Made by a program: the position numbers and the translations under genes
Source of the DNA: JBDFMH01 sp047238125
GTDB lineage: Bacteria; Pseudomonadota; Alphaproteobacteria; Sphingomonadales; Sphingomonadaceae
Direction of reading: 5' to 3'
Length of the DNA: 64,000 nt
Assembly: GCF_047238125.1 (NCBI RefSeq)
Contig: NZ_JBDFMH010000001.1
Coordinates: forward strand, 2,232,001-2,296,000
Shown here: piece by piece, positions 7,714 through 16,393 of the stretch
How the letters are laid out: every line of letters begins with the position of its first letter
How positions within the stretch are numbered: position 1 is the first letter of the stretch
The notes under the pieces: model-generated
Database searches by the model: none
What the model was told of the DNA's origin: nothing
What the model saw: only the letters and a program-made list of their open reading frames with translations

Positions 7714-8399
7714 GGCACTGCCTTCAGCCGCTGGCCGCGGGTCTGGAAGGCCTGAAGCGGATCGAGTTCGGCATGGGCGAGCGTGGCGAGCCGGTCGATC
7801 GCGGCCTGCTGCCAGCCCAGCTCCAGCGTCGACAGCCGTTCCAGCCGCGCCGCGATCGGCCCGGCCAGCGCACCGCCCACGACCACGCCATAGAGCGTGG
7901 TCAGCATCGCCAGCGCCATCGCCGGGCCGATCGTGCCGGGATCCTCCATCGCCGCGAACATCTGGACGAGACCGGTGATCGTGCCGATCATTCCCATTGC
8001 GGGTGCCGTATCGGCGATCGTGCGCCAGAAGCCGATCGCGCCTTCGTGTCGGGCGCGGCGCGCGGCGATCTCGCCATCGCCCCACGCCACGAATTCGTCT
8101 GCAGTGCGCGCGTCCGAGAGGTGGACCGCAGCCTGCTTCAGGAAGCGGCCCGCCGTGTCGATCCGATCCGCGCAGGCGATCGTCTTGATGCCAGCCACCG
8201 CCTCGATCCGGCGCACCGCTGCAGCCGCGACGATTGCATCGAGATCGGGCTTGGCGGTCAGCATCGCCTTCAGCGCGACAAAGGCACGGCCGATATCGGC
8301 TGTCGTCGATCGGATCGCGGCGATTGCCAGGCTGCCGCCGCAGACGATCGCCAGCGCGAGCGGATCCAGGAAGCGCGCCACATCGGCGATATCGGTCAT
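7710..8399 (-). CDS. Compact MotA/TolQ/ExbB-family proton channel protein
   Basis: 229 residues. It contains the MotA-ExbB channel block: the third membrane segment preceded by the conserved Pro/Met (TAPAMGMIGTITGLVQMF, ~residues 135-152) and the fourth (TTLYGVVVGGALAGPIA). An N-terminal hydrophobic segment (LALAIVCGGSLAIAAI) gives the TM1 expected of MotA. It pairs with the downstream compact MotB-like protein. The start ATG at 8397-8399 has GGGGGA 8 bases upstream. It is divergent from the flgB operon; two palindromes that lie in the shared intergenic region could regulate both directions. No sigma-54 or FliA site was found for it. Confidence 0.75.
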   Translation of the reverse strand: MTDIADVARFLDPLALAIVCGGSLAIAAIRSTTADIGRAFVALKAMLTAKPDLDAIVAAAAVRRIEAVAGIKTIACADRIDTAGRFLKQAAVHLSDARTADEFVAWGDGEIAARRARHEGAIGFWRTIADTAPAMGMIGTITGLVQMFAAMEDPGTIGPAMALAMLTTLYGVVVGGALAGPIAARLERLSTLELGWQQAAIDRLATLAHAELDPLQAFQTRGQRLKAVP

Positions 8400-8418
8400 G
8401 CGCGTCCCCCAATTCCGG

Positions 8419-8458
8419 CCGGCAACGATCTGCCGGCCGCCCGGCAAGATCTTGCCGG
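8419..8458. promoter_or_regulatory. Two tandem CCGGCA..TGCCGG palindromes, probable activator sites
   Basis: CCGGCAACGATCTGCCGG (8419-8436) and CCGGCAAGATCTTGCCGG (8441-8458, a perfect 18-base palindrome) are near copies with centres 22 bases apart, which is two helical turns. They lie about 88 and 110 bases upstream of the predicted flgB transcription start, the usual distance for sigma-54 enhancer-binding proteins. Binding by the activator whose gene starts at 429 is an inference. Confidence 0.65.
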
Positions 8459-8509
8459 CAAAAGCTCCCGGCCCCGGGTTTTCGCCGATCCGGGGCAATT
8501 TCCGTGAAT

Positions 8510-8525
8510 TGGCACGGCGGTTGCA
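8510..8525 (+). promoter_or_regulatory. Sigma-54 promoter of the flgB-flgL operon
   Basis: TGGCAC at 8510-8515, five bases, TTGCA at 8521-8525, a perfect -24/-12 element with correct spacing. The predicted start is near 8537, leaving a leader of about 84 bases before flgB at 8621. Combined with the upstream palindromes this is the best-supported promoter in the window. Confidence 0.85.
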
Positions 8526-8620
8526 TCGGTGTTCGGGAAGCGATGGGCAGGCCGACGACCGGTGTGCCGTCTGCCTGATGAAACGGCCGCGAGGCCGGGT
8601 GTTTAAGCGGGAGACGATCG

Positions 8621-8974
8621 ATGGCGATCGGAGAACAGCTGTTCGGGGTACATGGCGCGGCGCTTGCGATCCGCAGCCAGCGGCTCGGCCTGCTCGCGTC
8701 CAACATCGCGAATGCGGCCACGCCGAACTACAAGGCGAAGGACCTCGATTTCACCAAGGCGCTGGATGCGGCCACGAAGGGACTGTCCACCGACAGCGCG
8801 GTCGAAGGCGCGACCGGATATCGCATCCCGAACGAGACGTCGCTCGACGGCAACACGGTCGAGCTTTCGACCGAACAGACCAAGTTCGCGGAGAATGCGG
8901 TGCAGTATCGCACCACCCTCTCCTTCCTCGAAGGCCGCATCGCCACGGTGATGCAGGCATTGCGCGGGGAGTAA
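8621..8974 (+). CDS. flgB: Flagellar proximal rod protein FlgB
   Basis: 117 residues, first gene of the rod-hook operon. The N-terminal rod/hook motif is present in its usual form (RLGLLASNIANAATPNYKAKDLDF) and the C-terminal helix ends in ALRGE. FlgB polymerises with FlgC and FlgF to make the proximal rod in the periplasm and is exported through the flagellar apparatus without a Sec signal. FlgC follows after 6 bases. Confidence 0.96.
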   Translation: MAIGEQLFGVHGAALAIRSQRLGLLASNIANAATPNYKAKDLDFTKALDAATKGLSTDSAVEGATGYRIPNETSLDGNTVELSTEQTKFAENAVQYRTTLSFLEGRIATVMQALRGE

Positions 8975-8980
8975 GCGATC

Positions 8981-9385
8981 ATGGCCGCTCCCATGTCCGC
9001 CTTCGATATCGCGGGTCGCGCAATGTCCGCCCAGCTGGTGCGGCTCAACACGACCGCGTCGAACCTGGCCAATGCCGGGTCGGTCGCGTCCAGCAAGGAA
9101 GGCGCGTTCCGCGCGCTGAAGCCGATCTTTTCGTCGGTCGCCGATGGCGCCGGCAACGCCACCGTCAAGGTCGATCAGGTCGTCGCGGCCCCGATCGAGC
9201 CGACCAAGCGCCACGATCCAAACCATCCGATGGCCGACAAGAATGGCGATGTCTGGCTGGCCGGGGTCGATAGCGCCGCCGAGATGATCGAGATGCTGGA
9301 GACCGCGCGCCAGTATCAGAACAACGTGCAGGTCATGCAGACCGCAAAGACGCTCACTCTGGATACGCTGAGGCTCGGCAAATGA
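8981..9385 (+). CDS. flgC: Flagellar proximal rod protein FlgC
   Basis: 134 residues. The flagellar rod signature is at the N-terminus (QLVRLNTTASNLANAGS) and the conserved FlgC C-terminal helix at the end (MIEMLETARQYQNNVQVMQTAK). The region between holds the DPNHPMADKNGDVW segment typical of FlgC. It overlaps flgD by 4 bases (ATGA), consistent with coupled translation in the operon. Confidence 0.96.
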   Translation: MAAPMSAFDIAGRAMSAQLVRLNTTASNLANAGSVASSKEGAFRALKPIFSSVADGAGNATVKVDQVVAAPIEPTKRHDPNHPMADKNGDVWLAGVDSAAEMIEMLETARQYQNNVQVMQTAKTLTLDTLRLGK

Positions 9386-10041
9386 CGACCGTCTCCAATA
9401 GCAGCGATGCGCTGGCCCTGCCGGCGACTTCGGTCACGAAGAATGAAGGGCTGGATCAGGCCGCGTTCCTGAAGCTGATGACCACCCAGTTGAAGACTCA
9501 GGATCCGTTCGATCCGGTCGACAACACCCAGATGGTCGCGCAGATGGCGCAGTTCTCAAGCGTCGCTGGCATCGCCGAGATGAACGCGAGCCTGAAGGCG
9601 ATCGCAGCCAGCGTCGCGGATTCGCGGGTCGGCGATGCCGCCAGCTGGATCGGCCGCGCCGCGCTGGTGCCTTCGGATATCACAATGGCGGATGCCGATG
9701 GCGGCTTCGCGGGCGAACTCACGCTGCCGGCCGCGGCCAGCGACGTGTCGCTCAGCCTGGTCGATGCCAATGGCGTCGTCGTCCACAGCGAAGCGCTCGG
9801 CGCGCAGCCCGCGGGCAGCCTGGCGTTCCGCTGGGACGGCAAGGCCGCCGACGGATCCCAGGTCGCCGGTCCGTTGCGCGTCGTCACTTCGGCCAAGGAT
9901 GCCGCCGGCGCTGCGGTCACCCCCACCGTTGCCACCTGGGCGGCGGTCACCGGCGTCCAGTCCCCCGCCGGCGGTGCTTCCGCCCGGCTCGTCACCCCGA
10001 TCGGCACGTTCGCGCCGGCCGATGCCCAGCGGCTCGGCTGA
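9382..10041 (+). CDS. flgD: Flagellar hook capping protein FlgD
   Basis: 219 residues. The conserved N-terminal capping motif is clear (DQAAFLKLMTTQLKTQDPFDPVDN, spanning ~residues 22-45), followed by MVAQMAQFSSV. The C-terminal two-thirds is the Tudor-like/FnIII-like FlgD_ig region, with FRWDGKAADGSQVAGPLRV as landmark. FlgD forms a temporary cap that lets FlgE subunits assemble into the hook. It directly precedes flgE. Confidence 0.95.
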   Translation: MTTVSNSSDALALPATSVTKNEGLDQAAFLKLMTTQLKTQDPFDPVDNTQMVAQMAQFSSVAGIAEMNASLKAIAASVADSRVGDAASWIGRAALVPSDITMADADGGFAGELTLPAAASDVSLSLVDANGVVVHSEALGAQPAGSLAFRWDGKAADGSQVAGPLRVVTSAKDAAGAAVTPTVATWAAVTGVQSPAGGASARLVTPIGTFAPADAQRLG

Positions 10042-10072
10042 CGCCACCCCTTTCCAGCAGGAGTAAGCTTCA

Positions 10073-11353
10073 ATGTCCTTCTACACCTCGCTCTCCGGTC
10101 TCAAGGCCGCCCAGACCGACCTGTCGGTGACGTCGAACAACGTCGCCAACGTCGGCTCGATCGGCTTCAAGAAGAGCCGCGCCGAATTCGGCGACATCTT
10201 CTCGGCCGCGCCGCTCCAGTCGGGCAACATCGCCGGCCAGGGCACGCGCCTGAAGACGATCGCCCAGCAGTTCACCCAGGGCGGCTTCCAGACCTCGGAC
10301 CGCACGCTCGACATGGCGCTCTCGGGCCAGGGCTTCTTCGTCACCAAGAGCGACGTCGACGGCGGTTCGATCTCCTTCTCGCGCAACGGCGCATTTGGAC
10401 TCGACAAGCAGCGCTACGTGACTGACACGAGCGGCAATTATCTCCAGGTGCTGCCGGTCGATACCTCGGGCAACATCACGGCCATGGGGCTGACCGCCAC
10501 CCGCAACCTACAGGTGCCGCAGACCTCTGGCGAGGCGCGCGCGACCGGGCGGATCGATCTGGCGGTCACGCTGCCGGCCGATGCCACGCTACCCCGCGCG
10601 AACCCGGTCTACGGCTCGACCAATCCCTACGAGTTCGATCGCTTCGATCCGAACAGCTATAATTATTCGACCGCGACCACAGTTTACGACACGACCGGCA
10701 AGTCGCTGCCCGCAACCATCTACTACACCCGCACAACGGCGCCGGATGCCACGTCCAGCAGCAGCAGCTGGGATGCCCGCATCTTCGTGGGCGGCACCCA
10801 GCTCGGCTCCGGCGCGGTGCCGCTGCAGTTCGACGCCGCCGGTAACCTGACCTCGCCCAGCAGCACCACCTTCGATCCAATCACCCCGGCGGGTGCCGCG
10901 GCACCGCTCGCGCTGACGGTCGATTTCGGCACGCAGACCAAGCAGCAGGCATCGCCGTTCACGCTGAAGGCCTTCACCCAGGACGGCTATGCCGCCGGCG
11001 AGCTCGACAATATCTCGGTCGGCACCGACGGTCTGGTCACCGCCACCTTCTCGAACGGCGATACTCAGGCGCTGGGCAAGCTGGCGATCGCCAACTTCGC
11101 CAATCCCAACGGGCTACGCCAGCTGGGCGACACGCGCTGGGGCATCACCGGGGATTCGGGCGAGGCCGTGATCGGCACGCCCGGCGAGAATGGTCTCGGC
11201 AACGTTCAGTCCGGCGCGCTCGAGCAGGCGAATGTCGATATCACCGAGGAACTGGTCGCGCTGATCCAGGCGCAGCGCAACTTCCAGGCCAATGCCAAGG
11301 CGATCGATACCGCCAACCAGATGACCCAGATCGCGGTCAACCTGCAGAACTGA
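10073..11353 (+). CDS. flgE: Flagellar hook protein FlgE
   Basis: 426 residues. Begins with the rod/hook motif (MSFYTSLSGLKAAQTDLSV, SNNVANVGSIGFKKSRAEF) and ends with the FlgBB_C-type helix (VALIQAQRNFQANAKAIDTANQM). The middle holds the FlgE D1-D2 domains. Start supported by CAGGAG 9 bases upstream. The hook it builds is the universal joint between rod and filament. Size is normal for alphaproteobacterial FlgE. Confidence 0.96.
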   Translation: MSFYTSLSGLKAAQTDLSVTSNNVANVGSIGFKKSRAEFGDIFSAAPLQSGNIAGQGTRLKTIAQQFTQGGFQTSDRTLDMALSGQGFFVTKSDVDGGSISFSRNGAFGLDKQRYVTDTSGNYLQVLPVDTSGNITAMGLTATRNLQVPQTSGEARATGRIDLAVTLPADATLPRANPVYGSTNPYEFDRFDPNSYNYSTATTVYDTTGKSLPATIYYTRTTAPDATSSSSSWDARIFVGGTQLGSGAVPLQFDAAGNLTSPSSTTFDPITPAGAAAPLALTVDFGTQTKQQASPFTLKAFTQDGYAAGELDNISVGTDGLVTATFSNGDTQALGKLAIANFANPNGLRQLGDTRWGITGDSGEAVIGTPGENGLGNVQSGALEQANVDITEELVALIQAQRNFQANAKAIDTANQMTQIAVNLQN

Positions 11354-11379
11354 TGCAGGGCAAGGCGCGGAGATAATCC

Positions 11380-12126
11380 ATGGATCGCTTCAGCTACAGC
11401 TCCTTGTCCGCGATGCGCGGCGCGATGGCGCGGCAGACCGCGACGGCGAACAACCTCGCCAACGCCAATACGCCGGGCTTCCGTGCCGACATGGCGGCGC
11501 AGCAGGCGCTGTGGCTGCGCGGTTCGGGGCTGAACGCCCGCGTCCAGGCATCCGAGGAAGTGAAATCGGCCGACATGGCCGGCGGCACCATCAACGCCAC
11601 CGGCAAGCCACTGGACGTCGCGCTCGAACGCGATGCCCTGCTGACAGTACAGGCCGACGACGGCGAGGAAGCCTATACCCGCCGCGGCGATCTGGCGACG
11701 ACCGACACCGGCCTGCTCGTCAATGGCGATGGCACGCCGGTGATCGGCGAGAACGGCCCGATCACGATCCCGCCGGCCGATCGCATCGACATCGCCAATG
11801 ACGGCGCGATCCGCATCACCCCGCTGGGCGGCGATCCGGATGCCGAGCTTGTCCAGGTCGATCGGCTGAAACTCGTCTCGCCGGCCGGATCGAAGGTCGA
11901 CAAGGGCCTCGACGGGCTGTTCCGCGTGAACGGCGGCGGCGCGCTGCCGGCCGACCCAGAAGCGCGGCTGCGCAGCGGCAGCCTGGAACAATCGAACGTG
12001 AATACGAGCCAGGCGCTGGTCGAGATGATCGAGGCGAGCCGGGCCTGGGAGACGCAGGTCAAGCTGCTCTCGCAGGCGCGCGAGATCGACGTTTCCGCCA
12101 CCGAGCTGATGCGGCTCGACAACTGA
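11380..12126 (+). CDS. flgF: Flagellar proximal rod protein FlgF
   Basis: 248 residues of the FlgF/FlgG family. The N-terminal motif (RQTATANNLANANTPGFRADM) and the C-terminal motif (LEQSNVNTSQALVEMIEASRAWETQ, across ~residues 205-229) are both intact. Middle-region residues PLDVALERDALLTVQ and AYTRRGDLATTDTG match the rod-protein body. It lies between flgE and flgG as usual. Confidence 0.95.
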   Translation: MDRFSYSSLSAMRGAMARQTATANNLANANTPGFRADMAAQQALWLRGSGLNARVQASEEVKSADMAGGTINATGKPLDVALERDALLTVQADDGEEAYTRRGDLATTDTGLLVNGDGTPVIGENGPITIPPADRIDIANDGAIRITPLGGDPDAELVQVDRLKLVSPAGSKVDKGLDGLFRVNGGGALPADPEARLRSGSLEQSNVNTSQALVEMIEASRAWETQVKLLSQAREIDVSATELMRLDN

Positions 12127-12146
12127 TCTCCACGGAGTAGCAGACC

Positions 12147-12935
12147 ATGACCAGTGCAGCCCTCCACGTCGCCCGCACCGGGCTCGATGCGCAGTCCGCC
12201 CGGATGCGCGTGATCGCGAACAACCTCGCGAACGTGAACACCACCGGCTTCAAGCGCGACCGCGCCAATTTCGAGACGCTCGCCTATCAGGCGATGACCG
12301 CGCCGGGGGCCCCGTCCGCGGGCGAAAACCGCTATGCCACCGGCACCACGCTCGGCTCGGGCGTGCAGGTGGCGGGCACCGCGCGGATCGATACCCAGGG
12401 CACGCTGCAGACTACCGGCAACGCGCTCGACATGGCGATCGAGGGCGGCGGTTATTTCCAGGTGCAGACGCCCGACGGCAAGACCGCCTATACCCGCGCC
12501 GGCGATTTCAGCATGACTGCCGAAGGCAAGATCGTGACGACCGACGGCATGCCGCTGATCCCCGAGATCACCGTTCCAGAAGGCGCGCAGAAGATCACGA
12601 TCGGCACCGACGGCACCGTCTCCGCCACGCTGCAAGGAGAGGCCGAACCGACCCAGCTCGGCAAGATCGAACTGGCCCGCTTCGTCAATCCGGCAGGGCT
12701 GGAGGCGCTGGGCAATAATCTGTTGGGCGAGACCGCCGCATCGGGAGCCCCCCAGGTCGGCGAGGCCGGCACCGAGGGCCGCGGCGCGCTGCGCCAGGGC
12801 AGCCTCGAAGGCTCCAACGTCAACATCGTGGAAGAACTGGTCGACATGATCGAGACCCAGCGCGCCTATGAAGTGAATTCCAAGATGATCTCGGCGACCG
12901 ACGAGATGCTGCAATATGTCAACCAGCAGTTCTGA
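12147..12935 (+). CDS. flgG: Flagellar distal rod protein FlgG
   Basis: 262 residues, the exact size usual for FlgG. The N-terminal motif (MRVIANNLANVNTTGFKRDR) and the C-terminal motif (LEGSNVNIVEELVDMIETQR) are fully conserved, as is the central GYFQVQTPDGKTAYTRAGDF. FlgG forms the distal rod, the drive shaft crossing the P and L rings that flgH and flgI encode next. Confidence 0.97.
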   Translation: MTSAALHVARTGLDAQSARMRVIANNLANVNTTGFKRDRANFETLAYQAMTAPGAPSAGENRYATGTTLGSGVQVAGTARIDTQGTLQTTGNALDMAIEGGGYFQVQTPDGKTAYTRAGDFSMTAEGKIVTTDGMPLIPEITVPEGAQKITIGTDGTVSATLQGEAEPTQLGKIELARFVNPAGLEALGNNLLGETAASGAPQVGEAGTEGRGALRQGSLEGSNVNIVEELVDMIETQRAYEVNSKMISATDEMLQYVNQQF

Positions 12936-12939
12936 TCCG

Positions 12940-13608
12940 ATGCGCGTCCTGGCCCTTCTCGCTGCCGCCGCGCTGGTCGCGTCGCCCGTGCACGCCCTGC
13001 CCTTCCTCAAGAAGAAGGGTCCGTCCGAGTTCGCGCCCACGCTGGCGGAACCCACCCCGCCGCCGGTGCGCGCGAACGGTGCCATCTTCCAGGCCGCCAA
13101 CGGCTATGCGCCGCTTACGTCCGGCGCGCGCGCCGCGATGGTCGGCGATATCCTCACGATCGCGCTGGTCGAACGCACGCTGGCGGTGAAATCCGCCACC
13201 CAGACATCGGGTCGTGAAGGCGAGATCGGGCTCAGCCCGCCCGTCACCGGCCCGCTCGGCTTCTTTTCGAGCAGCGACATTAATGCCGGCGGTAACTCGT
13301 CGTTTACCGGCAGGGGGCAAGCCACCCAGTCGAACACGCTGCAAGGCGAGATCACGGTGACGGTGGCGCAGGTCTATCCGAACGGGACGATGCTGGTGAA
13401 GGGCGAAAAGATGGTGCGGTTAAACCGTGGCGATGAACAGATCCGCTTCGCGGGGCTGGTGCGCGCGGTCGATATCGCGGCAGACAATCGCGTCGCCTCC
13501 ACCCGCGTCGCCGATGCCCGCATCACCTATACCGGCACCGGTGAAGTCGCGCGCGCCAGCAAGCAGGGCTGGCTGCAGCGCTTCTTCAACGTCATCAGCC
13601 CGTTCTGA
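12940..13608 (+). CDS. flgH: Flagellar L-ring protein FlgH (no lipobox cysteine)
   Basis: 222 residues from the ATG at 12940, 4 bases after the flgG stop. It carries the FlgH body: GDILTIALVERTLAVKSA, GRGQATQSNTLQGEITVTV, VYPNGTMLVKGEKMVRLNRGDE, and the C-terminal GWLQRFFNVISPF. FlgH forms the outer-membrane L ring. Most FlgH proteins are lipoproteins, but here the signal peptide ends in VASPVHA and there is no cysteine anywhere in the N-terminal region, so a signal peptidase I cut is predicted instead. Everything else looks functional. Confidence 0.93.
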   Translation: MRVLALLAAAALVASPVHALPFLKKKGPSEFAPTLAEPTPPPVRANGAIFQAANGYAPLTSGARAAMVGDILTIALVERTLAVKSATQTSGREGEIGLSPPVTGPLGFFSSSDINAGGNSSFTGRGQATQSNTLQGEITVTVAQVYPNGTMLVKGEKMVRLNRGDEQIRFAGLVRAVDIAADNRVASTRVADARITYTGTGEVARASKQGWLQRFFNVISPF

Positions 13609-13618
13609 GGATCAGCCA

Positions 13619-14713
13619 ATGTTCCGCTTCCTCACCGCCCTGCTCGCCATCGCGCTGCTGCCCACGCCGGCATCGGCCGAGCGCATCAAGGATCTCGGCA
13701 CGTTCGAAGGCGTCCGCGCCAACCAGCTGACCGGCTACGGCATCGTGGTCGGCCTGGCCGGCACCGGTGACGACAGCCTGGAATATTCGACGCAAGGCAT
13801 GAAGGGCGTCGCCGAACGTTTCGGCCTGTCGCTGCCGCCCGGCATCAATCCGGCGCTGAAGAACGCGGCGGCGGTGATGATCACCGCCGAATTGCCGGCG
13901 TTCGCCAAGCCCGGCCAGCGCCTGGATATCACTGTTTCCGCACTGGGCAAGGCCAAGTCGTTGCGCGGCGGCACGCTGTTGATGGCGCCGCTTAAGGGCG
14001 CCGACAACCAGATCTACGCGATGGCCCAAGGCTCGCTCGCCGTCGGCGGGCTGGGCGCGGATGGCGCCAGCGGCACCAAGGTGATCGTCAACGTGCCGTC
14101 CGCCGGGCGCATTCCCGGCGGGGCCACGGTCGAGCGCGCGGTCGATGCCGGCTTTGCCGACACCCCGTTCGTGACCTTCAACCTGCAGGAGGCCGATCTC
14201 ACCACCGCGCAGCGCATCGCCGCCGCCATCCTGATGAACGCGCCCACTACCCGCGCGCGCGCCACCGATGCGGTCTCCGTCGTGATCGAGGCGCCGCCGG
14301 GCGCGGAATCGCGCGCGATGCTGATGAGCATGATCGAAAATCTTCCGGTCGATCCCGCTGCGGCATCCGCCAAGGTGATCGTCAACGCACGCACCGGCAC
14401 GATCGTGATCAACGGCGCTGTCCGCATCAAGCCGGCCGCCGTCACCCATGGCAAGCTGACCGTGCAGGTCGATGAACAGCCGCAGGTCTCGCAGCCGCGC
14501 CCGTTCAGCCAGGGCCAGACCGCGGTGACCCCGCAGAGCAACATCACTGTCACCGAAACCCGCAACCCGATGTTCGAAGTCCAGGAGACTGCGAACCTGG
14601 CCGATATCGTCAAAGCAGTGAACGCGATCGGCGCGACGCCTGCCGATCTGGTCGCGATCCTGGAGGCCTTGAAGCAGGCGGGTGCCATGAAGGCGGAGTT
14701 GATCGTCCTGTGA
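13619..14713 (+). CDS. flgI: Flagellar P-ring protein FlgI
   Basis: 364 residues from the ATG at 13619. A Sec signal peptide (FLTALLAIALLPTPASA) is followed at once by the conserved ERIKDLGTFEGVRANQLTGYG start of mature FlgI. Other landmarks are GTGDDS, NPALKNAAAVMITAELP and the ending IVKAVNAIGATPADLVAILEALK. It forms the P ring around the rod in the peptidoglycan layer, aided by FlgA. It overlaps flgJ by 4 bases. Confidence 0.97.
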   Translation: MFRFLTALLAIALLPTPASAERIKDLGTFEGVRANQLTGYGIVVGLAGTGDDSLEYSTQGMKGVAERFGLSLPPGINPALKNAAAVMITAELPAFAKPGQRLDITVSALGKAKSLRGGTLLMAPLKGADNQIYAMAQGSLAVGGLGADGASGTKVIVNVPSAGRIPGGATVERAVDAGFADTPFVTFNLQEADLTTAQRIAAAILMNAPTTRARATDAVSVVIEAPPGAESRAMLMSMIENLPVDPAAASAKVIVNARTGTIVINGAVRIKPAAVTHGKLTVQVDEQPQVSQPRPFSQGQTAVTPQSNITVTETRNPMFEVQETANLADIVKAVNAIGATPADLVAILEALKQAGAMKAELIVL

Positions 14714-15039
14714 CCCAGCCAATCGTCGCCACGCCCGCCACCGGCACCGGCCTGACCGCCCAGCCGACGCGCGCCGATCTGAAGCAGGCCGCCCGCCAGT
14801 TCGAGGCGATCTTCCTGCGTCAGATGATCGGATCGATGCGCCAGGCGAACCTTGGCGATGATCTGTTCGGCAGCGATGCCGCCAACCAGTTTCGCGACAT
14901 GCAGGACGCACGAATGGCGGACCAGATGGTGGAAAAGGGCGGCTTCGGCATCGCCCAGCTGCTTGAGCGCCAGTTCGGCGCGACGCTGCCGCCGGAGGCC
15001 GTGGCGCCCACGGCCAAGGCTGAAGGAGAAGCCCAGTGA
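14710..15039 (+). CDS. flgJ: FlgJ-like rod-binding protein, single domain
   Basis: 109 residues starting at a GTG that overlaps the flgI stop (GTGA). It contains only the rod-binding domain: ARQFEAIFLRQMIGSMRQAN and then DMQDARMADQMVEKGGFGIAQLL. The C-terminal glucosaminidase domain found in gammaproteobacterial FlgJ is absent, as is normal in alphaproteobacteria. A separate enzyme must open the peptidoglycan; the lytic transglycosylase at 21.5-22.4 kb is a candidate. It overlaps flgK by 4 bases. Confidence 0.9.
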   Translation: MTQPIVATPATGTGLTAQPTRADLKQAARQFEAIFLRQMIGSMRQANLGDDLFGSDAANQFRDMQDARMADQMVEKGGFGIAQLLERQFGATLPPEAVAPTAKAEGEAQ

Positions 15040-16382
15040 GCGACCTGCTCGGCATCGGCGCATCGGGCGTCAGCACCTATCGCAGCGCGCTCGGCGTGAT
15101 CGGCGAGAATGTCGTCAATGCCGACACCAAGGGCTATGTCCGCCGCGACATCGCAACCGCGCAGTCGACTGCCGCCACCTCCACCAACCCCTTCTACCGC
15201 AACGGCGTGGCTGCCGGCGGCGGGGTCCGCGCGACCGGGCTTGTGCGCGGCACCGATGCGTTTCGCGTCGCCGACAGCCGGCTGACCGCGGCCGATGCGG
15301 CGCGCGCCGAATTGCGGCTGCGCTGGCTGGAACAGGCCGAAGGCGCGCTGCCCGATGGCGACGACGGCATTGCCGCCAAACTGTCCGGGGTGTTCGCCGC
15401 CGGCAGCGCGCTGGCGACCGATCCGGGCGGCAACCTGCCGCGCGAACGCTTCCTCTCCTCGATCGACGATGCCGCCACCGCGATCCGCAGCGCCGCCGAG
15501 GGGCTTGGCCGGGTCAGCGACGGCATCGCTACCGAAGCCGGCGGTCTGGTCGATCAGGTCAATTCCGCGCTCGCCGGGCTCGACAAGATCAACAATGCGT
15601 TGCGCCGCGCAGCGCCGGGCTCGACCGCGCAGGCGCAGCTGATGGACGAGCGCGACCGCATGGTCGATGGCCTCGCCGAAGCGATCGGCATTACCACCAG
15701 CTTCGATGCCCGCGGCGCGGTCACCGTCGGCGTCGCCGGCAGCTCAACCCAGCTGCTCGGCCCAAACGGCCCGGCGCTGGTCGGCCTCGCAGTCGCGACC
15801 GATGGCCGGATCGCGCTGTCGGCTTCGCGCGCGGGCCAGGATGAAGTCGTCCAGCCGACCGGGGGCACGCTGGCCGGCCTGGTCGAAAGCGCATCCGCCG
15901 TCAGCGGGCGTCGCCGCCAGCTCGACAGCGCGGCCGAAGCCTTTGCCACCCAGCTCAACCAGTGGCAGGCCAACGGCACCACGCCCGCCGGCACTGCCGG
16001 CACCCCGCTGCTCTCGATCGCGGGCGGCGCGGCCTCGCTCACGCTCGCCACCATGGCGATCGGCGATGTCGCCGCCGCATCGGCCGATGCCGAGAACGGC
16101 AACGCACTGGCGCTGACCGATCTGCGCGGCAGCAACGGCGCCGAAGCCCGCGTCGCCAGCATCATTTCGGGCCATGCCCAGATGGTCGCCGCCACCCGCG
16201 CCGAAGCCAGCGCCGCCGGCGCGCGCCGCGATTCGTCCGCCGCCGCGCGCGACGAGATCTCCGGCGTCGACCTCGACCGCGAGGCGGCAGAGCTCATCCG
16301 TTTCCAGCAGGCCTATGACGGGTCGGCGCGCGTCATCCAGGTCGCGCGCGAGACGCTCCAGTCCATCCTGCAGCTGTTCTGA
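15036..16382 (+). CDS. flgK: Flagellar hook-associated protein FlgK
   Basis: 448 residues from a GTG that overlaps the flgJ end; GAAGGAGAA lies 6 bases upstream. The N-terminal motif (GVSTYRSALGVIGENVVNADTKGYVRRD) and the C-terminal motif (SGVDLDREAAELIRFQQAYDGSARVI) are conserved. FlgK forms the first junction layer between hook and filament. The central region is Ala-rich and low in conserved features. flgL follows after 11 bases. Confidence 0.95.
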   Translation: MSDLLGIGASGVSTYRSALGVIGENVVNADTKGYVRRDIATAQSTAATSTNPFYRNGVAAGGGVRATGLVRGTDAFRVADSRLTAADAARAELRLRWLEQAEGALPDGDDGIAAKLSGVFAAGSALATDPGGNLPRERFLSSIDDAATAIRSAAEGLGRVSDGIATEAGGLVDQVNSALAGLDKINNALRRAAPGSTAQAQLMDERDRMVDGLAEAIGITTSFDARGAVTVGVAGSSTQLLGPNGPALVGLAVATDGRIALSASRAGQDEVVQPTGGTLAGLVESASAVSGRRRQLDSAAEAFATQLNQWQANGTTPAGTAGTPLLSIAGGAASLTLATMAIGDVAAASADAENGNALALTDLRGSNGAEARVASIISGHAQMVAATRAEASAAGARRDSSAAARDEISGVDLDREAAELIRFQQAYDGSARVIQVARETLQSILQLF

Positions 16383-16393
16383 GGACAAGGCCG

